The position numbers and the translations under genes are program-made. 64,000 nucleotides of DNA from positions 1-64,000 of the forward strand of contig NZ_AUMT01000016.1 of the NCBI RefSeq assembly GCF_000430825.1, read 5' to 3'. Numbering within the stretch: the first letter of the stretch is position 1; the number at the start of each line of letters is the position of its first letter. The notes under the pieces are model-generated. The model saw only the letters and a program-made list of their open reading frames with translations, was not told the DNA's origin and ran no database searches. Shown here piece by piece: positions 51,401-61,325 of the stretch. Source of the stretch: Chryseobacterium daeguense DSM 19388 (GTDB lineage: Bacteria; Bacteroidota; Bacteroidia; Flavobacteriales; Weeksellaceae).

Positions 51401-53719
51401 AATATTTCCTTCAGTATAATAAAAATCGTGAACCCAGTTTCCATCAATGAAGTTCGCAAACTGATGGTGCTTTCCACGATTATTTAATGTGCCGTCATAA
51501 GAGGTATCTCTGAATGCTTCAATTTGTTCTTTCGTAATATCAGAACTATTTTGCAAGGAAGTATTTACAATTTCATCCTGTTTTGAGAATTGATATTTTA
51601 AAACACCTTTCTTTATTTCCGGTTTTGTTTGAAGTTTATACTCGTTCTGATTTTTGGTATTGTAAATAGAAATAATCCTATCACTTTTTTCAATCAATTC
51701 TTTTAATTTTTCATCAGAAAACGATTTCGGCTTTGTGATTAGATCTTCGCGCAGTTTTTGATACTTGCTAATTTCAGTCGTAATTGTGGGAGATTTAAAC
51801 TTGATGTCATTAAGTTTGGAAAGTACCTGGTCAATTTTTTCTTGAGTTTCTCTTACATTGAGTTCATTTTCATTTTGGTTTGTAATCCTCGTAGAATCTT
51901 CGATTTCTGCACTTCCTTTTTTGGGTACAGGAACTTTATTTTCAGCTTTAGGTTCTTCCTCTAAAAACAAATCTTCAAACAGATTTCCGATCCGCTGGGT
52001 TTCATTCCTATTTTTAAACTGTTCAATCTTAAATAAAGCTTCATCTAAATTACCGTGAATATATTTTTCTAATCGACCAAAACGGTTGGTTTTTTCTCGG
52101 GTTTCTCCCAAAATTCTTGTTGGATTATTTTCAAAATAATTAGAAATATCCGTCGAGATATTTTGAGTGTTTTTTCTTAGAATGATAATGTCGGTTCCGA
52201 TTTGTGTTCCTGCAAAAGCGCCATTGGGTAAACGGAAACCTTCCAAAACACTAGCATTCTGCAAATTCTTTTGTCGGTTGAGCCAACCTGATGGAAGAAC
52301 CATCGCCAAAACGCCGTTTGGTTTTAAAGAGTCAAGTGAACGTTTAACGAAATAATCTTCGTATTTTGAAATTTTAGGCTCTTCTCCCAACCCTTTGTAA
52401 AGTCCCCGATGTTCACCATAGGGCGGATTTCCAATTACCAAATCGTATTGCTGAGAAAAGTCCTTTTTATTTCCTTTTTCGTCAATGAATTCAGTTTCAA
52501 ACGAACGAAGATTGATGTCAGATTCGGGATGCAGAATTTTAGCAATTTTTGCGGTGGTCTCGTTGATTTCAAAACCTGTAATTTTAGAATTTACAGATAA
52601 TCCGTGAGTAGCATAGATGAAATTTCCAGTTCCAACACTTGGTTCTAAAACGGAAATCTCTTTTTGAGTTTTGAAATGGTCTTTAATTAAATTATGAACT
52701 GAATCAACAATTTTTTCCTGCGTATAATATTCGTCTAAAATCCCTCTCCCTTCTTTTGCCGTCCCGCCACTTTGGAATTGGCTGCAAATTTCTATTAAGT
52801 CATAAGTGATGTTAAGATTTTCCTTCAGATTAATTTTGTGATTGTCGGAAACAAAACAAGCTGCAGAAACTACTTCTGCAACTTGATCATTATTCAGTTT
52901 TTGCCCTTTATATTTTGAAATAAGAGCATCTAACTCTACATTATTTGTTGACTCCTCACTTATCTCGGAAAGTCCTCCATCAGGTCTTCTTCTATCGGAT
53001 ACAGTTCTCCCGGGTACGATTCCGCCCACGGAACGTCCTTGAGTCTCTCCAACATTATTCTGTTGTGAGTCGTCATAGGATCCTCTTCCTCGGTCTCGGT
53101 TTCCCAAATTGCTCCGCTCTGCGCTTGCAAGTCCATTTCCAGCATTGTTGCTGCCCACTGCTTGTCCGCTTCCGTAACTTCCGTTTTGCTCGGATTGGAT
53201 CTTAGGGCTAGGTTCTCCAGGGTTTTGTTCAGGTGTTCCGTTTCCCACTTGCTGAGAATCGGATGTTCTTCCGGATTCAATTGCATTGCTTTCATTTTCA
53301 GAAATTTTTGGTTCAACTAAATTAGTATTTTTATCTTGAAGCTTGAGTTTATTCTGTAGATATTCGGTCAGGTCTTGATTCCCATTTTCAGAAATTTCAT
53401 ACAAAGGACGAACGTCTTTGATATTTTTGCCATTAAATTCTGTAAGAATTTTCCTGGTTATTGCATTTCCCGTTCTATCCCCGGTAAGACAAAGAAACAT
53501 TTTACCATCATAATTCTGGTATCTATTGAGGAACTTTTTGCTATTTGAACCTGAATTAAGGGTAATCAATGTTCTATTATTGACTTGCTTGTTCAATTGA
53601 AGAAGCTCCAAGAATGAAAGCGTATCCTTACTGTTTGTGAAAACAATAAGTTCCTTTTTATTTCCTTCAACTACAGAAATGTCATCATTTATCTCATTAA
53701 AAAAATCTTCATCTTTCAC
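48494..53719 (-). CDS. Toprim-like, methyltransferase and helicase protein (second copy)
   Basis: Same sequence as 2003-7228, where the domains are described. The catalytic motifs NPPY, HEVGFGKT and DEVH are unchanged. Confidence 0.85.
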   Translation of the reverse strand: MKDEDFFNEINDDISVVEGNKKELIVFTNSKDTLSFLELLQLNKQVNNRTLITLNSGSNSKKFLNRYQNYDGKMFLCLTGDRTGNAITRKILTEFNGKNIKDVRPLYEISENGNQDLTEYLQNKLKLQDKNTNLVEPKISENESNAIESGRTSDSQQVGNGTPEQNPGEPSPKIQSEQNGSYGSGQAVGSNNAGNGLASAERSNLGNRDRGRGSYDDSQQNNVGETQGRSVGGIVPGRTVSDRRRPDGGLSEISEESTNNVELDALISKYKGQKLNNDQVAEVVSAACFVSDNHKINLKENLNITYDLIEICSQFQSGGTAKEGRGILDEYYTQEKIVDSVHNLIKDHFKTQKEISVLEPSVGTGNFIYATHGLSVNSKITGFEINETTAKIAKILHPESDINLRSFETEFIDEKGNKKDFSQQYDLVIGNPPYGEHRGLYKGLGEEPKISKYEDYFVKRSLDSLKPNGVLAMVLPSGWLNRQKNLQNASVLEGFRLPNGAFAGTQIGTDIIILRKNTQNISTDISNYFENNPTRILGETREKTNRFGRLEKYIHGNLDEALFKIEQFKNRNETQRIGNLFEDLFLEEEPKAENKVPVPKKGSAEIEDSTRITNQNENELNVRETQEKIDQVLSKLNDIKFKSPTITTEISKYQKLREDLITKPKSFSDEKLKELIEKSDRIISIYNTKNQNEYKLQTKPEIKKGVLKYQFSKQDEIVNTSLQNSSDITKEQIEAFRDTSYDGTLNNRGKHHQFANFIDGNWVHDFYYTEGNIYAKLEQLERDFCRSSASNFLINDKIGAGTAGQYEKQKALLENVLPKAKSLDEIYISPNHEFVHKFELGQIEKDQYNHVTKRTESVIVDYNLAERFKDFLGTLSSEAFAGSSAWEVKSFVDNETVTGSDKERNALVRERRKAAANDLFYKFVREELSDDIRNRFVKDFNRNYNNIYVPDYSKFPLFSRIYLHFRGQELRLTEVQKAGIGRQTTKGVGLLAHEVGFGKTLSGILSMHEAMERGNAKRPIIVVPNDSILKQWVETIFETIPNGKVNVLGNLGKDYDLSKFDNKDGEITIVTYEGFNNIGFSSEITEELSSKFSYISANEMKGITNTERDLQIELQKEKEIEGKMKRGKIYDWEDFGFDHLTFDEVHNANHIVGKVKIEDRRFASDFRSQNQQTSKLGINTWMAAQYIQDKNDGRNVTLLSATPFTNKPLEYYSILSLIANKRLEESGYFNVNTFFETFMEADNDMEIDAKGDVKFKANVRRFKNNSLFQQLLSEFIDIKGEEDNPELIRPNKINKEYKIEQNDLTKDQYDLLNENFSETEKGAILTHILNARLIAISPYLSPYYDDEEPSVKEFIENSPKLKQTMDLIRQNKKDLPESGQIIYSELAVAQFPKLKEYLITEIGYKPEEIGIINGATNKNQRISIQNDFNEGKIKVVIGSEAIQEGMNLQENTTDVYMLTLPYNFTSLRQVEGRAWRQGNKNENVRINFMLTNDSIDVFMLQKLQSKQARYLEAMKKGADVLDVSDISTQELKTSIITNPETRANIEIELMKKRIESEKNKHLADSAFVLRKYEDVLKVQELVTKAEHSYNRIEGYSKNGDANAEYWATQLPSYQKTIDLHKVQVQEVIENLAQKGIDVTQIEFQTKMTEDKIAELDKKLEELPAVRESLVVQYKIEKAEQLKINEHKDYVKERTIENSVLYNAFLKVKSINDVEFKNSLDKSLNQIEEINLKDVPAVIRKR

Positions 53720-54396
53720 TTTTTTCTGTTTTTTATGAAGTGGTTAAATTCAAAAATTTCTTTGGTTTCACTGTCCCAGTTTTTTCTTGATATTAATTGA
53801 AGAGTCACGAATATGTCCGTCTTTTTATTGTAAGAATCAATCCTTTCGAGCCTTCCGTGGTAGTCCTTTTCCGCGTGTTTGTAAATAGAGTACGGTAAAA
53901 TAGTATCCGTGGGATAAATGTAAAACCGGGTATACATCCAAGGTGAGTTGATTTCAAATCGTTTGTATTTTTTCTTAAACAAAACCGTATCACTCAGATT
54001 TTTTCTGTTTCTGTAATTGGGGATTTTTTCCTGAGAAAACAATGTTCCTCCTTTTTTCTTTTCAACAGGAAGAGGCTTTTGTTTCTTTATGATGTCTGAC
54101 AGAATAATTTTGCCGGGATTTTCATTTTCAATGGTATAGCACAATGAATCTTTAATGAAATAAATCTGTTGGGTTATTTCGGGAGCATCAGCATCCGGAA
54201 TCCTTTCTATAATGGAATCTCCCGAATAATTAAGGCTTGACAAATGAAAGCTTTGGATGTTGTCCAGATTTTTGGAAACATCAAAATAGACATTGGAGAC
54301 AACATCGATTCCTCCTTTTTCGGATTTGATTTCTTTGTGGCAGGAAGTGCTTACAAAAAGAAAAAACAAGCTGGGTAGTATTAAAAGTTTTTTCAT
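53716..54396 (-). CDS. transfer-operon lipoprotein (second copy)
   Basis: Same as 7225-7905, with lipobox and the four-base overlap with the following gene preserved. Confidence 0.65.
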   Translation of the reverse strand: MKKLLILPSLFFLFVSTSCHKEIKSEKGGIDVVSNVYFDVSKNLDNIQSFHLSSLNYSGDSIIERIPDADAPEITQQIYFIKDSLCYTIENENPGKIILSDIIKKQKPLPVEKKKGGTLFSQEKIPNYRNRKNLSDTVLFKKKYKRFEINSPWMYTRFYIYPTDTILPYSIYKHAEKDYHGRLERIDSYNKKTDIFVTLQLISRKNWDSETKEIFEFNHFIKNRKK

Positions 54397-54475
54397 AGAT
54401 ATAGGGTTTAAAAAAGCGGCAGCCTAATTAATTTGACTTACCGCTGGGAAATAAATGATTGGTTGTACGTTTTAT

Positions 54476-56458
54476 CTATCGTTTAATACTTTGTTCTTTC
54501 ACGTTATTTTTTTCGTGCCTGTTGTCTTGTTCCAAACCTTCTAAAGGCTTGTTGGTGTTGATTCTGTTCATATCGGAATCATACAGATTCAGATTTTTGT
54601 ATTGCGGATTCAGCACCGCTTTGCCTTCTACCACTTTATCGTCCAATTCAAATTTTACCTTGACGATATTTCCTTTTTCCAAAGATTTTATGGTACTTTC
54701 CTTCCATTCCGGCTTATCGAAGATCAGTTTGGATTTTTCTACGATCTGAGCCGTATCAACACCATAATTTTTGTAGAAATTCTGGAAATTATAATTTCCT
54801 TTTTCAGTTTTGGGTTCGTTAAAATTGAGCTTGGCAAATGCAGGTTCTATTTTTTCGGTTTTCGGATTGTGAAATTCTATTTTAACTGTCCGCCCTTCTA
54901 ACAAGTTTATTGCTTCTTTAGCTGTAAATGTATTTACCCTGTTAACCGGAAAATTATGGGAGATAACGTCGCCATTTTCTTTAGTGAGTTTAGCATTATA
55001 AAAATTCATAAAGACACTTCCATTTTCTATCTTATTGAATTTTAATGTGAATTCCATTTCATTTCCAGGCATCGTTTTGTCGGAAGTGGTTTTAATTTCG
55101 AACTCTTTTTCGGGAGCATTAATCCCATTTTCTAAATCTTTGTGCAGTTGTTCTCCTTCTCCGAAACCAAGATATTTTAATTGAAATTTCGGATACTGAG
55201 ATGGTTCATATTCGTTCTGTGTTTCCATAATGTTTGGGTTTTGATTGTTAAATTTTATATCATTCATTGTTAATATTCTGTGTCTTGAAAAAACATTTTC
55301 ATCCAGATAATTTTTTAGAATTTCACCGTTATCCAATAATTCGTAGGATTCCCCATATAGCTGTTTTTCCAATAGGCCGAAAGCCAATTCGTATTTGTCA
55401 TTTTTTGACAGCGTATGACCATCAATAACATTTGGGATTGTGTCCATTTGTGCCTTTGTAAGAGAATAATCTCCATCTGTTGTTCCGAATTCCATTTTTT
55501 CTGAATAAGCTTTTCTTTGGTTCGCTGTGATCTGCAAGTTCCCCAGTATGAATTCGTTTTCTTTCATAAAGATCCTGTAATTGAGAATATCATTTTTTTC
55601 CTCTTCGGAAAGTTTCGGATAAAGATTATTTTGCACTGCTTTTGCTTTTAAGTCGCTTTCGACATAGCTTTTGAATTCGTTCAAACTTTTTGGAGCGTCA
55701 TAAAAATCTCTCATACCTGTCCATTCTCGCCGACCGTACGGTAATGTATATTCCTGAGTTTGCATATCATAGCTGTAATACCTATGACCGCTTGGACTCT
55801 TCAGCGAACCACTTCCATCCTCGTAATCGTTCCAGGTCCAGCCGTCCGGAAGGTCAGATGCAGGGGTTAAATTTTCTTCAAAACCTTCATCTGAAAAAAA
55901 GTCTGCATTTTCTTCCAGATCAGTCATTTCAATTTCATGAACCCCTTCTGATGATAACTTTGCAGCTTCAACTTCATAATTTCGATAATGATGAGCTTGC
56001 TTTTCATCAATTTGTGTATAGGCCAATCCGGAACTTAAATCAGTTTTTTTCTCCAATTCCTGAGCCCAGAGATCAGAGAGAAATTTCTGCTTTATTGACT
56101 CGCTACTTATAGAGATTTCAGTAGACGCCCTGTTATTTTGCAAAATCAAATGTTTATTGGCTAGTTGCTGCTTTTCAATAAATCTGACTAATTCAGCAGT
56201 ATTGTTAAATGTATCCCTAATAACGAGATCGGGATTTGAATGAAAAATTGTTTTCAATGTAAAATTTGAACCTATGATAACTTCTCTTCCCTTAGATTGG
56301 TGAATGGACATAAACTTTTTCTCTTTATCAGTAAACAGCCTCTCCCCGTCCCGAAAAAACTGTTCAGGTGAAGTGTTTTCGATTTCCTTCACAAAATTTT
56401 TATAAGACTTCGTTCTGGGAACTATATTCTTATCAAACCAGGTTAGATTCTCTTCCAT
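54476..56458 (-). CDS. 660-aa unknown conjugative-element protein (second copy)
   Basis: Same as 7985-9967; see that entry for the two-part architecture. Confidence 0.6.
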   Translation of the reverse strand: MEENLTWFDKNIVPRTKSYKNFVKEIENTSPEQFFRDGERLFTDKEKKFMSIHQSKGREVIIGSNFTLKTIFHSNPDLVIRDTFNNTAELVRFIEKQQLANKHLILQNNRASTEISISSESIKQKFLSDLWAQELEKKTDLSSGLAYTQIDEKQAHHYRNYEVEAAKLSSEGVHEIEMTDLEENADFFSDEGFEENLTPASDLPDGWTWNDYEDGSGSLKSPSGHRYYSYDMQTQEYTLPYGRREWTGMRDFYDAPKSLNEFKSYVESDLKAKAVQNNLYPKLSEEEKNDILNYRIFMKENEFILGNLQITANQRKAYSEKMEFGTTDGDYSLTKAQMDTIPNVIDGHTLSKNDKYELAFGLLEKQLYGESYELLDNGEILKNYLDENVFSRHRILTMNDIKFNNQNPNIMETQNEYEPSQYPKFQLKYLGFGEGEQLHKDLENGINAPEKEFEIKTTSDKTMPGNEMEFTLKFNKIENGSVFMNFYNAKLTKENGDVISHNFPVNRVNTFTAKEAINLLEGRTVKIEFHNPKTEKIEPAFAKLNFNEPKTEKGNYNFQNFYKNYGVDTAQIVEKSKLIFDKPEWKESTIKSLEKGNIVKVKFELDDKVVEGKAVLNPQYKNLNLYDSDMNRINTNKPLEGLEQDNRHEKNNVKEQSIKR

Positions 56459-56474
56459 TTTTCAAGTTCTTAAT

Positions 56475-57185
56475 TTATCTTCTGAATCCTCTCGATTTTT
56501 GAATTTCCTCGTCCTGCTCCTGGCTTTCCTCTTCTCTCATTCGATTGGCATCCTGATAAACATCGGGGTCATTCACATTCAGTTGTACGTTTGATTTTTC
56601 CTGTTTTTGAGAGTGATTTTGCTTTTCAGAGATTCCAGCAACCGTATTGAATTCCTTGGACACAATATTCAAATCATTCGTAATTTCTTTTGCCATTTCT
56701 GGGAACTGAACAATTTTATCTTGCAGAAAAGATTTAAGTTTTAGAAGTTCTGCTTTGTAACGGTTAAGTTCTTCTGTGTTTTTTTTATCTGCAATAATTG
56801 CGGTCAATTCTATTGCATTTTTAATAAAATCAAACTCAACTATTTTGTTGGTTTCTTTATCGAAAATGAAAGCTTTTTTCTCAATGGAAAATCCAGCTTC
56901 TTTTTGATTTGATATGTCTTGAATTTCGCTGTATTCAATTTTGTTTTTACTGTTTACAAGAATTTCAGAAATACTTTTGTCTCTTTCTAGAAAGATAACT
57001 TTCAATTGAGTATTATTATCCGTAAGCTGAAAAGTTGCCCTGTTTTTGTCGTTGTCCGCCACAATGGTGTATCCCTTCAGAAATTTCTGAATATCATCTG
57101 CATTTAGTTTTTTAGAGAATGACAGATCTTCATTGATAATTCCGTATTTTTTTAGTTCGTCTGTTGGTAAAGTATTAGTGTTCAT
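56475..57185 (-). CDS. DUF4099-like protein (second copy)
   Basis: Same as 9984-10694, including the 11-base overlap with the peptidase gene. Confidence 0.55.
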   Translation of the reverse strand: MNTNTLPTDELKKYGIINEDLSFSKKLNADDIQKFLKGYTIVADNDKNRATFQLTDNNTQLKVIFLERDKSISEILVNSKNKIEYSEIQDISNQKEAGFSIEKKAFIFDKETNKIVEFDFIKNAIELTAIIADKKNTEELNRYKAELLKLKSFLQDKIVQFPEMAKEITNDLNIVSKEFNTVAGISEKQNHSQKQEKSNVQLNVNDPDVYQDANRMREEESQEQDEEIQKSRGFRR

Positions 57186-58050
57186 AATGGTTTGCTATTA
57201 AATTGTTTACTTTAATAAGGTCATTTAAAAAATGAGAAGGGTTGATGCTTTGTCCGAATTCTTTTACCGAAAAATGCAGATGTGGACCTGTGGAGTTTCC
57301 GGTATTCCCGCTTTTTCCAATGATAAAGCCGGCTTTTACTCTTTCTCCTATTTGATAATATATTTCTGAGAGATGCAGGTAAGATGTTTCAAAACGGTTA
57401 AAATGTTTTACCTTGATGTAATTCCCTCCACCTTTAGAATCCCATCCGGCTGAAGTAACGATTCCATCCATTACAGAATAGACATTTTCATAGCTGGCTT
57501 TTAAATCAATCCCATTGTGCATTTTTTTTGTTCCGAAAATAGGATGAGTTCTTGTCCCATAAGAAGATGTAATGGTGATCTTGTTTTTAAGAGGCATTAC
57601 AATTTTTGGAAAATATGCTGCCGGTTCTTCAACCAAATCATACGTGCTGAAAAAGCTTTGTTTTTTTGATGTTTGCTTTGTTTCTTCTAATTTATTCTGT
57701 GTTAGCAACATCAAAGAATCTTTCAGTTTTTGAAACTCATTTCTTTGTACTTCTTTTACACTGCTATACTCTTTCATCAACATTTTCAAAGAATCGATTT
57801 GACTCGTTAGCCATTTCGTCGAACCTTTGGTTTCATTTTTTAAATCTGATTTAGTGGTGATATTTAAAACTTGCTTCCAAGATTTCTTAGCCTTCTTTCG
57901 TTGTACCGTTTCTTCGATATTAGATTTTTCTGATACATTCGGATTTTCAGATTTCTTTTGTATTGTTGCTGTAATCGTATTGAATTGCGCAAATGATAAG
58001 TAACTGCAGGACAATGCCATCAAAGTAAATATGTATTTTAGTTTTTTCAT
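57175..58050 (-). CDS. M23 peptidoglycan endopeptidase (second copy)
   Basis: Same as 10684-11559. The zinc motifs HNGID and HLHF are intact. Confidence 0.85.
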   Translation of the reverse strand: MKKLKYIFTLMALSCSYLSFAQFNTITATIQKKSENPNVSEKSNIEETVQRKKAKKSWKQVLNITTKSDLKNETKGSTKWLTSQIDSLKMLMKEYSSVKEVQRNEFQKLKDSLMLLTQNKLEETKQTSKKQSFFSTYDLVEEPAAYFPKIVMPLKNKITITSSYGTRTHPIFGTKKMHNGIDLKASYENVYSVMDGIVTSAGWDSKGGGNYIKVKHFNRFETSYLHLSEIYYQIGERVKAGFIIGKSGNTGNSTGPHLHFSVKEFGQSINPSHFLNDLIKVNNLIANHYEH

Positions 58051-58051
58051 T

Positions 58052-60043
58052 TTATGCAGCTTTTATATTTTCATTTACAATGAGTTCCACTTCTTTATTG
58101 ATTTTTCTAAAATTGGTCATCAACACTTCTTCTTTTCGGTTAACTCCTTTTTTATCCACAAAGGAGTAATATGAGGGCATTTTCACATAGTTTTTTTCTT
58201 CTTCTTGAATGGTTTTCTTATCCAAATTAATTTTACCGCTGACTGCAGAGGTTTTGTACTCCTCAGCATCATTTTCTACTCCCTGTGCGATCATTCCTAC
58301 CATTTCTCCGGTTTTCAAGGCTGCTATTTTACCTGCCGGAATCATATTATCCATCTTTTCATTGATACTGGTGGTTGTTCCTTGCTGAGAAATGGATTGT
58401 GAGTATGATTTTTGCTTAATTTTTCCGAAAAGTTTTTCCAACCAATCCAATGTATTTTTGTCTCTGGCAGATCCGGAAAGAATATTTCCGACAATGGCAG
58501 AAATTGTATCAGCAACTTCTTTTTTGTAGAACTGTCTGAGCTGCGGAATTTCCTGAAGTCCAAGCATTACAGCGACTTTATTGCTTCTTGCAGTTGCTAC
58601 GATGTTATCAATTTTATGAATGTAAATCGTCGGAAATTCGTCTGCGATAATTCCTCCCGGCAAATTGTGTTTGGAATTGATCAATCTTAAAGTCCTGTTT
58701 AATACCGAAGAATACAATGCAGAATTAATATCCTGTGTTCCCGGGTCTGATGCCAGAATAATAATAGAAGGATTATCTCTGTCGGTTATCTTCAATTCCA
58801 CTTCATCTCCTGAAAACACCCAAAAACTTTCTTTAGTTGCCAATCTTGAAAGGAAAATTTTGAGTGTTCCGATTTGTCCTTCCAATTGGTCAAATGCTTT
58901 GTTGTCATAGGCCGTCTTGAAAGGTGACAGCAAAGAGAAAATTTCTTCATTGGTAAAAAGCGTGTCGAAAATTTCTTTATAGCTTCTATTCATAAAGGAA
59001 AGAATATGAGGCAAATCAGAATATTTTCCATTTTCGAATGTTGCAAAAAAATAAATGCAGGACGAAAGGAAATTTATCGCAGATTGGGTAAAGAAAGCTT
59101 CAGAACCACCTCCAGAACTGGAACCTCCTTTTTGCAAAGATGAAACCATTGATTCTGCCATTTCCTGGGCTTCTGCTAAAGTTTGGATGTACTTCTTATG
59201 AAATGGATTGACTCGTTTTGATTTTTCAACCTCGTTCAGATTAATGACGTGGAAATTGTAACCGTAGTCTGCTTCCTTACTTTTTTTCAACAAATAATGG
59301 TAGTATGCAATCTGTGCTAGATCAGGAAATTTAAAATCGTAGATGCAGAGACAGAAACCTTTGGCGATCATTTGTCTTATGGCAGGATTGATGACACCAA
59401 ACGACTTTCCAGAACCTGGTGTTCCGATGACCATCGTTCCTCTAAAAGGATCAATATTAATATACCCTTCATAAGTCTTATTGTTATATCTGAAGATATA
59501 AGGAATGTTAATCGAAGTATCAGTGTTCACCAATTCTCTATTTTGATCGAAGGATTCTTCTTCAACATTCCATCGGTCTTTTCCCATTTTCTGCTGCACC
59601 AGTTTTGAAATACTGTCTGCACCCATTTGAAGTATAACTGCTCCTAAAAAAGAAAGAACTGCATAGATTACCTGATAGAGATTGAATCCGGGAAACACTC
59701 TTGGAAGTTTTTCATTTCCTGCTTCATTCTGCCAAACCAGTGAAGAAAAAATCATCAGCAATCCCAAAATCATAGGAGCAATAATCTCTTTACTAATATT
59801 AAGGTCTTTCTTTTTCTTGGCTTTTGTTCCGACAGCCACTAATCCAATCAGAATCAATGTTGCAAATTTGGCATTGATAGGTGGGTAAATAAAACTCAGC
59901 TTTGAAAAATTCTTCAACAAGTTTGATACTACCGGAACATTGCCATTAAGGTAGAAAAGCGAAGCACAATCGAGTGCTACGACTGCGTACACCGTTTTTT
60001 GTAAAAAGCCATAGATCTTTATTTGGTGTTGTTGCTCTTGCAT
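58052..60043 (-). CDS. type IV coupling protein (second copy)
   Basis: Same as 11561-13552. Walker A GTPGSGKS is intact. Confidence 0.9.
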   Translation of the reverse strand: MQEQQHQIKIYGFLQKTVYAVVALDCASLFYLNGNVPVVSNLLKNFSKLSFIYPPINAKFATLILIGLVAVGTKAKKKKDLNISKEIIAPMILGLLMIFSSLVWQNEAGNEKLPRVFPGFNLYQVIYAVLSFLGAVILQMGADSISKLVQQKMGKDRWNVEEESFDQNRELVNTDTSINIPYIFRYNNKTYEGYINIDPFRGTMVIGTPGSGKSFGVINPAIRQMIAKGFCLCIYDFKFPDLAQIAYYHYLLKKSKEADYGYNFHVINLNEVEKSKRVNPFHKKYIQTLAEAQEMAESMVSSLQKGGSSSGGGSEAFFTQSAINFLSSCIYFFATFENGKYSDLPHILSFMNRSYKEIFDTLFTNEEIFSLLSPFKTAYDNKAFDQLEGQIGTLKIFLSRLATKESFWVFSGDEVELKITDRDNPSIIILASDPGTQDINSALYSSVLNRTLRLINSKHNLPGGIIADEFPTIYIHKIDNIVATARSNKVAVMLGLQEIPQLRQFYKKEVADTISAIVGNILSGSARDKNTLDWLEKLFGKIKQKSYSQSISQQGTTTSINEKMDNMIPAGKIAALKTGEMVGMIAQGVENDAEEYKTSAVSGKINLDKKTIQEEEKNYVKMPSYYSFVDKKGVNRKEEVLMTNFRKINKEVELIVNENIKAA

Positions 60044-60441
60044 TAAGAATAATTTTCGAAATATTGATTCAGTAATTTGTGTTCATCTAGTAAACTATCG
60101 TGTAGCTTCTGTTGCCGTTCCTGCAAATTTTTATGATGTTCCTGTATTTTAACAAGTTTGGCATTCAACAGATTCAATCGATTAATTAATTCATTTCCTC
60201 TTTTTTCGACGTTCTTAATAATGTATGAGCAGCTTGCATCTTCAATATTTTTCAACACATTATCTTTAAACTCACTGAAATGTTTTTCCAATTTTTGGTA
60301 TTCCAATTTATAGATTTCAAGTTCCCTTTCTAGTTTTCTATTTTTTCGTTTTTCAAAAATTATATCTAAAACCACTAATACAATCACTGTAAATAATAGA
60401 ACGATATAAAGATTTTTCACATTGTCAATTAAGTATTCCAT
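60043..60441 (-). CDS. membrane-anchored coiled-coil protein (second copy)
   Basis: Same as 13552-13950, sharing one base with the coupling-protein gene. Confidence 0.6.
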   Translation of the reverse strand: MEYLIDNVKNLYIVLLFTVIVLVVLDIIFEKRKNRKLERELEIYKLEYQKLEKHFSEFKDNVLKNIEDASCSYIIKNVEKRGNELINRLNLLNAKLVKIQEHHKNLQERQQKLHDSLLDEHKLLNQYFENYS

Positions 60442-60451
60442 AATAAAAAAA

Positions 60452-61321
60452 TTAAAAGGTATCGGCTTTAAGAATTTCAGAATAGTTAACTTTCATTTCG
60501 ATGGTGCGTCCAGAGAGTTGTTCTTCAATTAATCTTATCATCATTACTTTAGAGTTCGGGTAGGTGAATTTTTTGAAAACATAAATGTTTCTGAAATTCT
60601 TTCTGAAATGTTTTTGAGGATTGAGTTGTAAAATTGGGGTAAGACCTACACTTTGGTTATTAGTTGCTTTATGGATTTTTTTATCTTCTAAGGAGAATTT
60701 CAAATCCTCAATGTCATAGCTCAGATTAGAATTGTTTTTGATGGTCATATCTAAAAAAATATAGTCGCTTATTACATAGACATTATTGAGCTGAAAGCTT
60801 AGTTTGAGATTTTTTTCTTCCCTTATCGGATTTTTCTCAGATTTTTTCTGAATAATGTCCATTGCGAATTTTCTTAATTCAAGATCTGAAAAAACCATTT
60901 TTTCAAACTCAATGGGTTGCATCGCTTCGGGTTGAATATGGATATTGGTAATTGTGTTTAGGTTGTCCTGATTTCTGTAAACAACTTTGTACTGAGCGAT
61001 GAAAGATTGAGCAACGACGGTTATCACTCCGATTTTATCTCCATTAAAAAGAACCGATGGTATTTTGATTTTTCCCTTCTCGTCAGAATCAGGATGGTCT
61101 GTGATTTTTATCCTGGCAATATTTGTGGCTGGTAAATCTCCAGTCAGTTTTTCTGTTGAAAGATCCACATACTGAATGGGCTCAGGCGAAATAATATGCA
61201 GATTGATCCCTTCGGTAATTTCAATTTCCGGTAAGTCGGAAATAATCTGTTCCTTGGTTGCTGTTTGAGCTGTGAAAAATTGAGCTGCGAAAATTAAAAG
61301 GGTGTATAATAAAGTTCTCAT
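60452..61321 (-). CDS. traN: TraN (second copy)
   Basis: Same as 13961-14830, a DUF4138 VirB9-like outer-core protein. Confidence 0.85.
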   Translation of the reverse strand: MRTLLYTLLIFAAQFFTAQTATKEQIISDLPEIEITEGINLHIISPEPIQYVDLSTEKLTGDLPATNIARIKITDHPDSDEKGKIKIPSVLFNGDKIGVITVVAQSFIAQYKVVYRNQDNLNTITNIHIQPEAMQPIEFEKMVFSDLELRKFAMDIIQKKSEKNPIREEKNLKLSFQLNNVYVISDYIFLDMTIKNNSNLSYDIEDLKFSLEDKKIHKATNNQSVGLTPILQLNPQKHFRKNFRNIYVFKKFTYPNSKVMMIRLIEEQLSGRTIEMKVNYSEILKADTF

Positions 61322-61325
61322 TGAT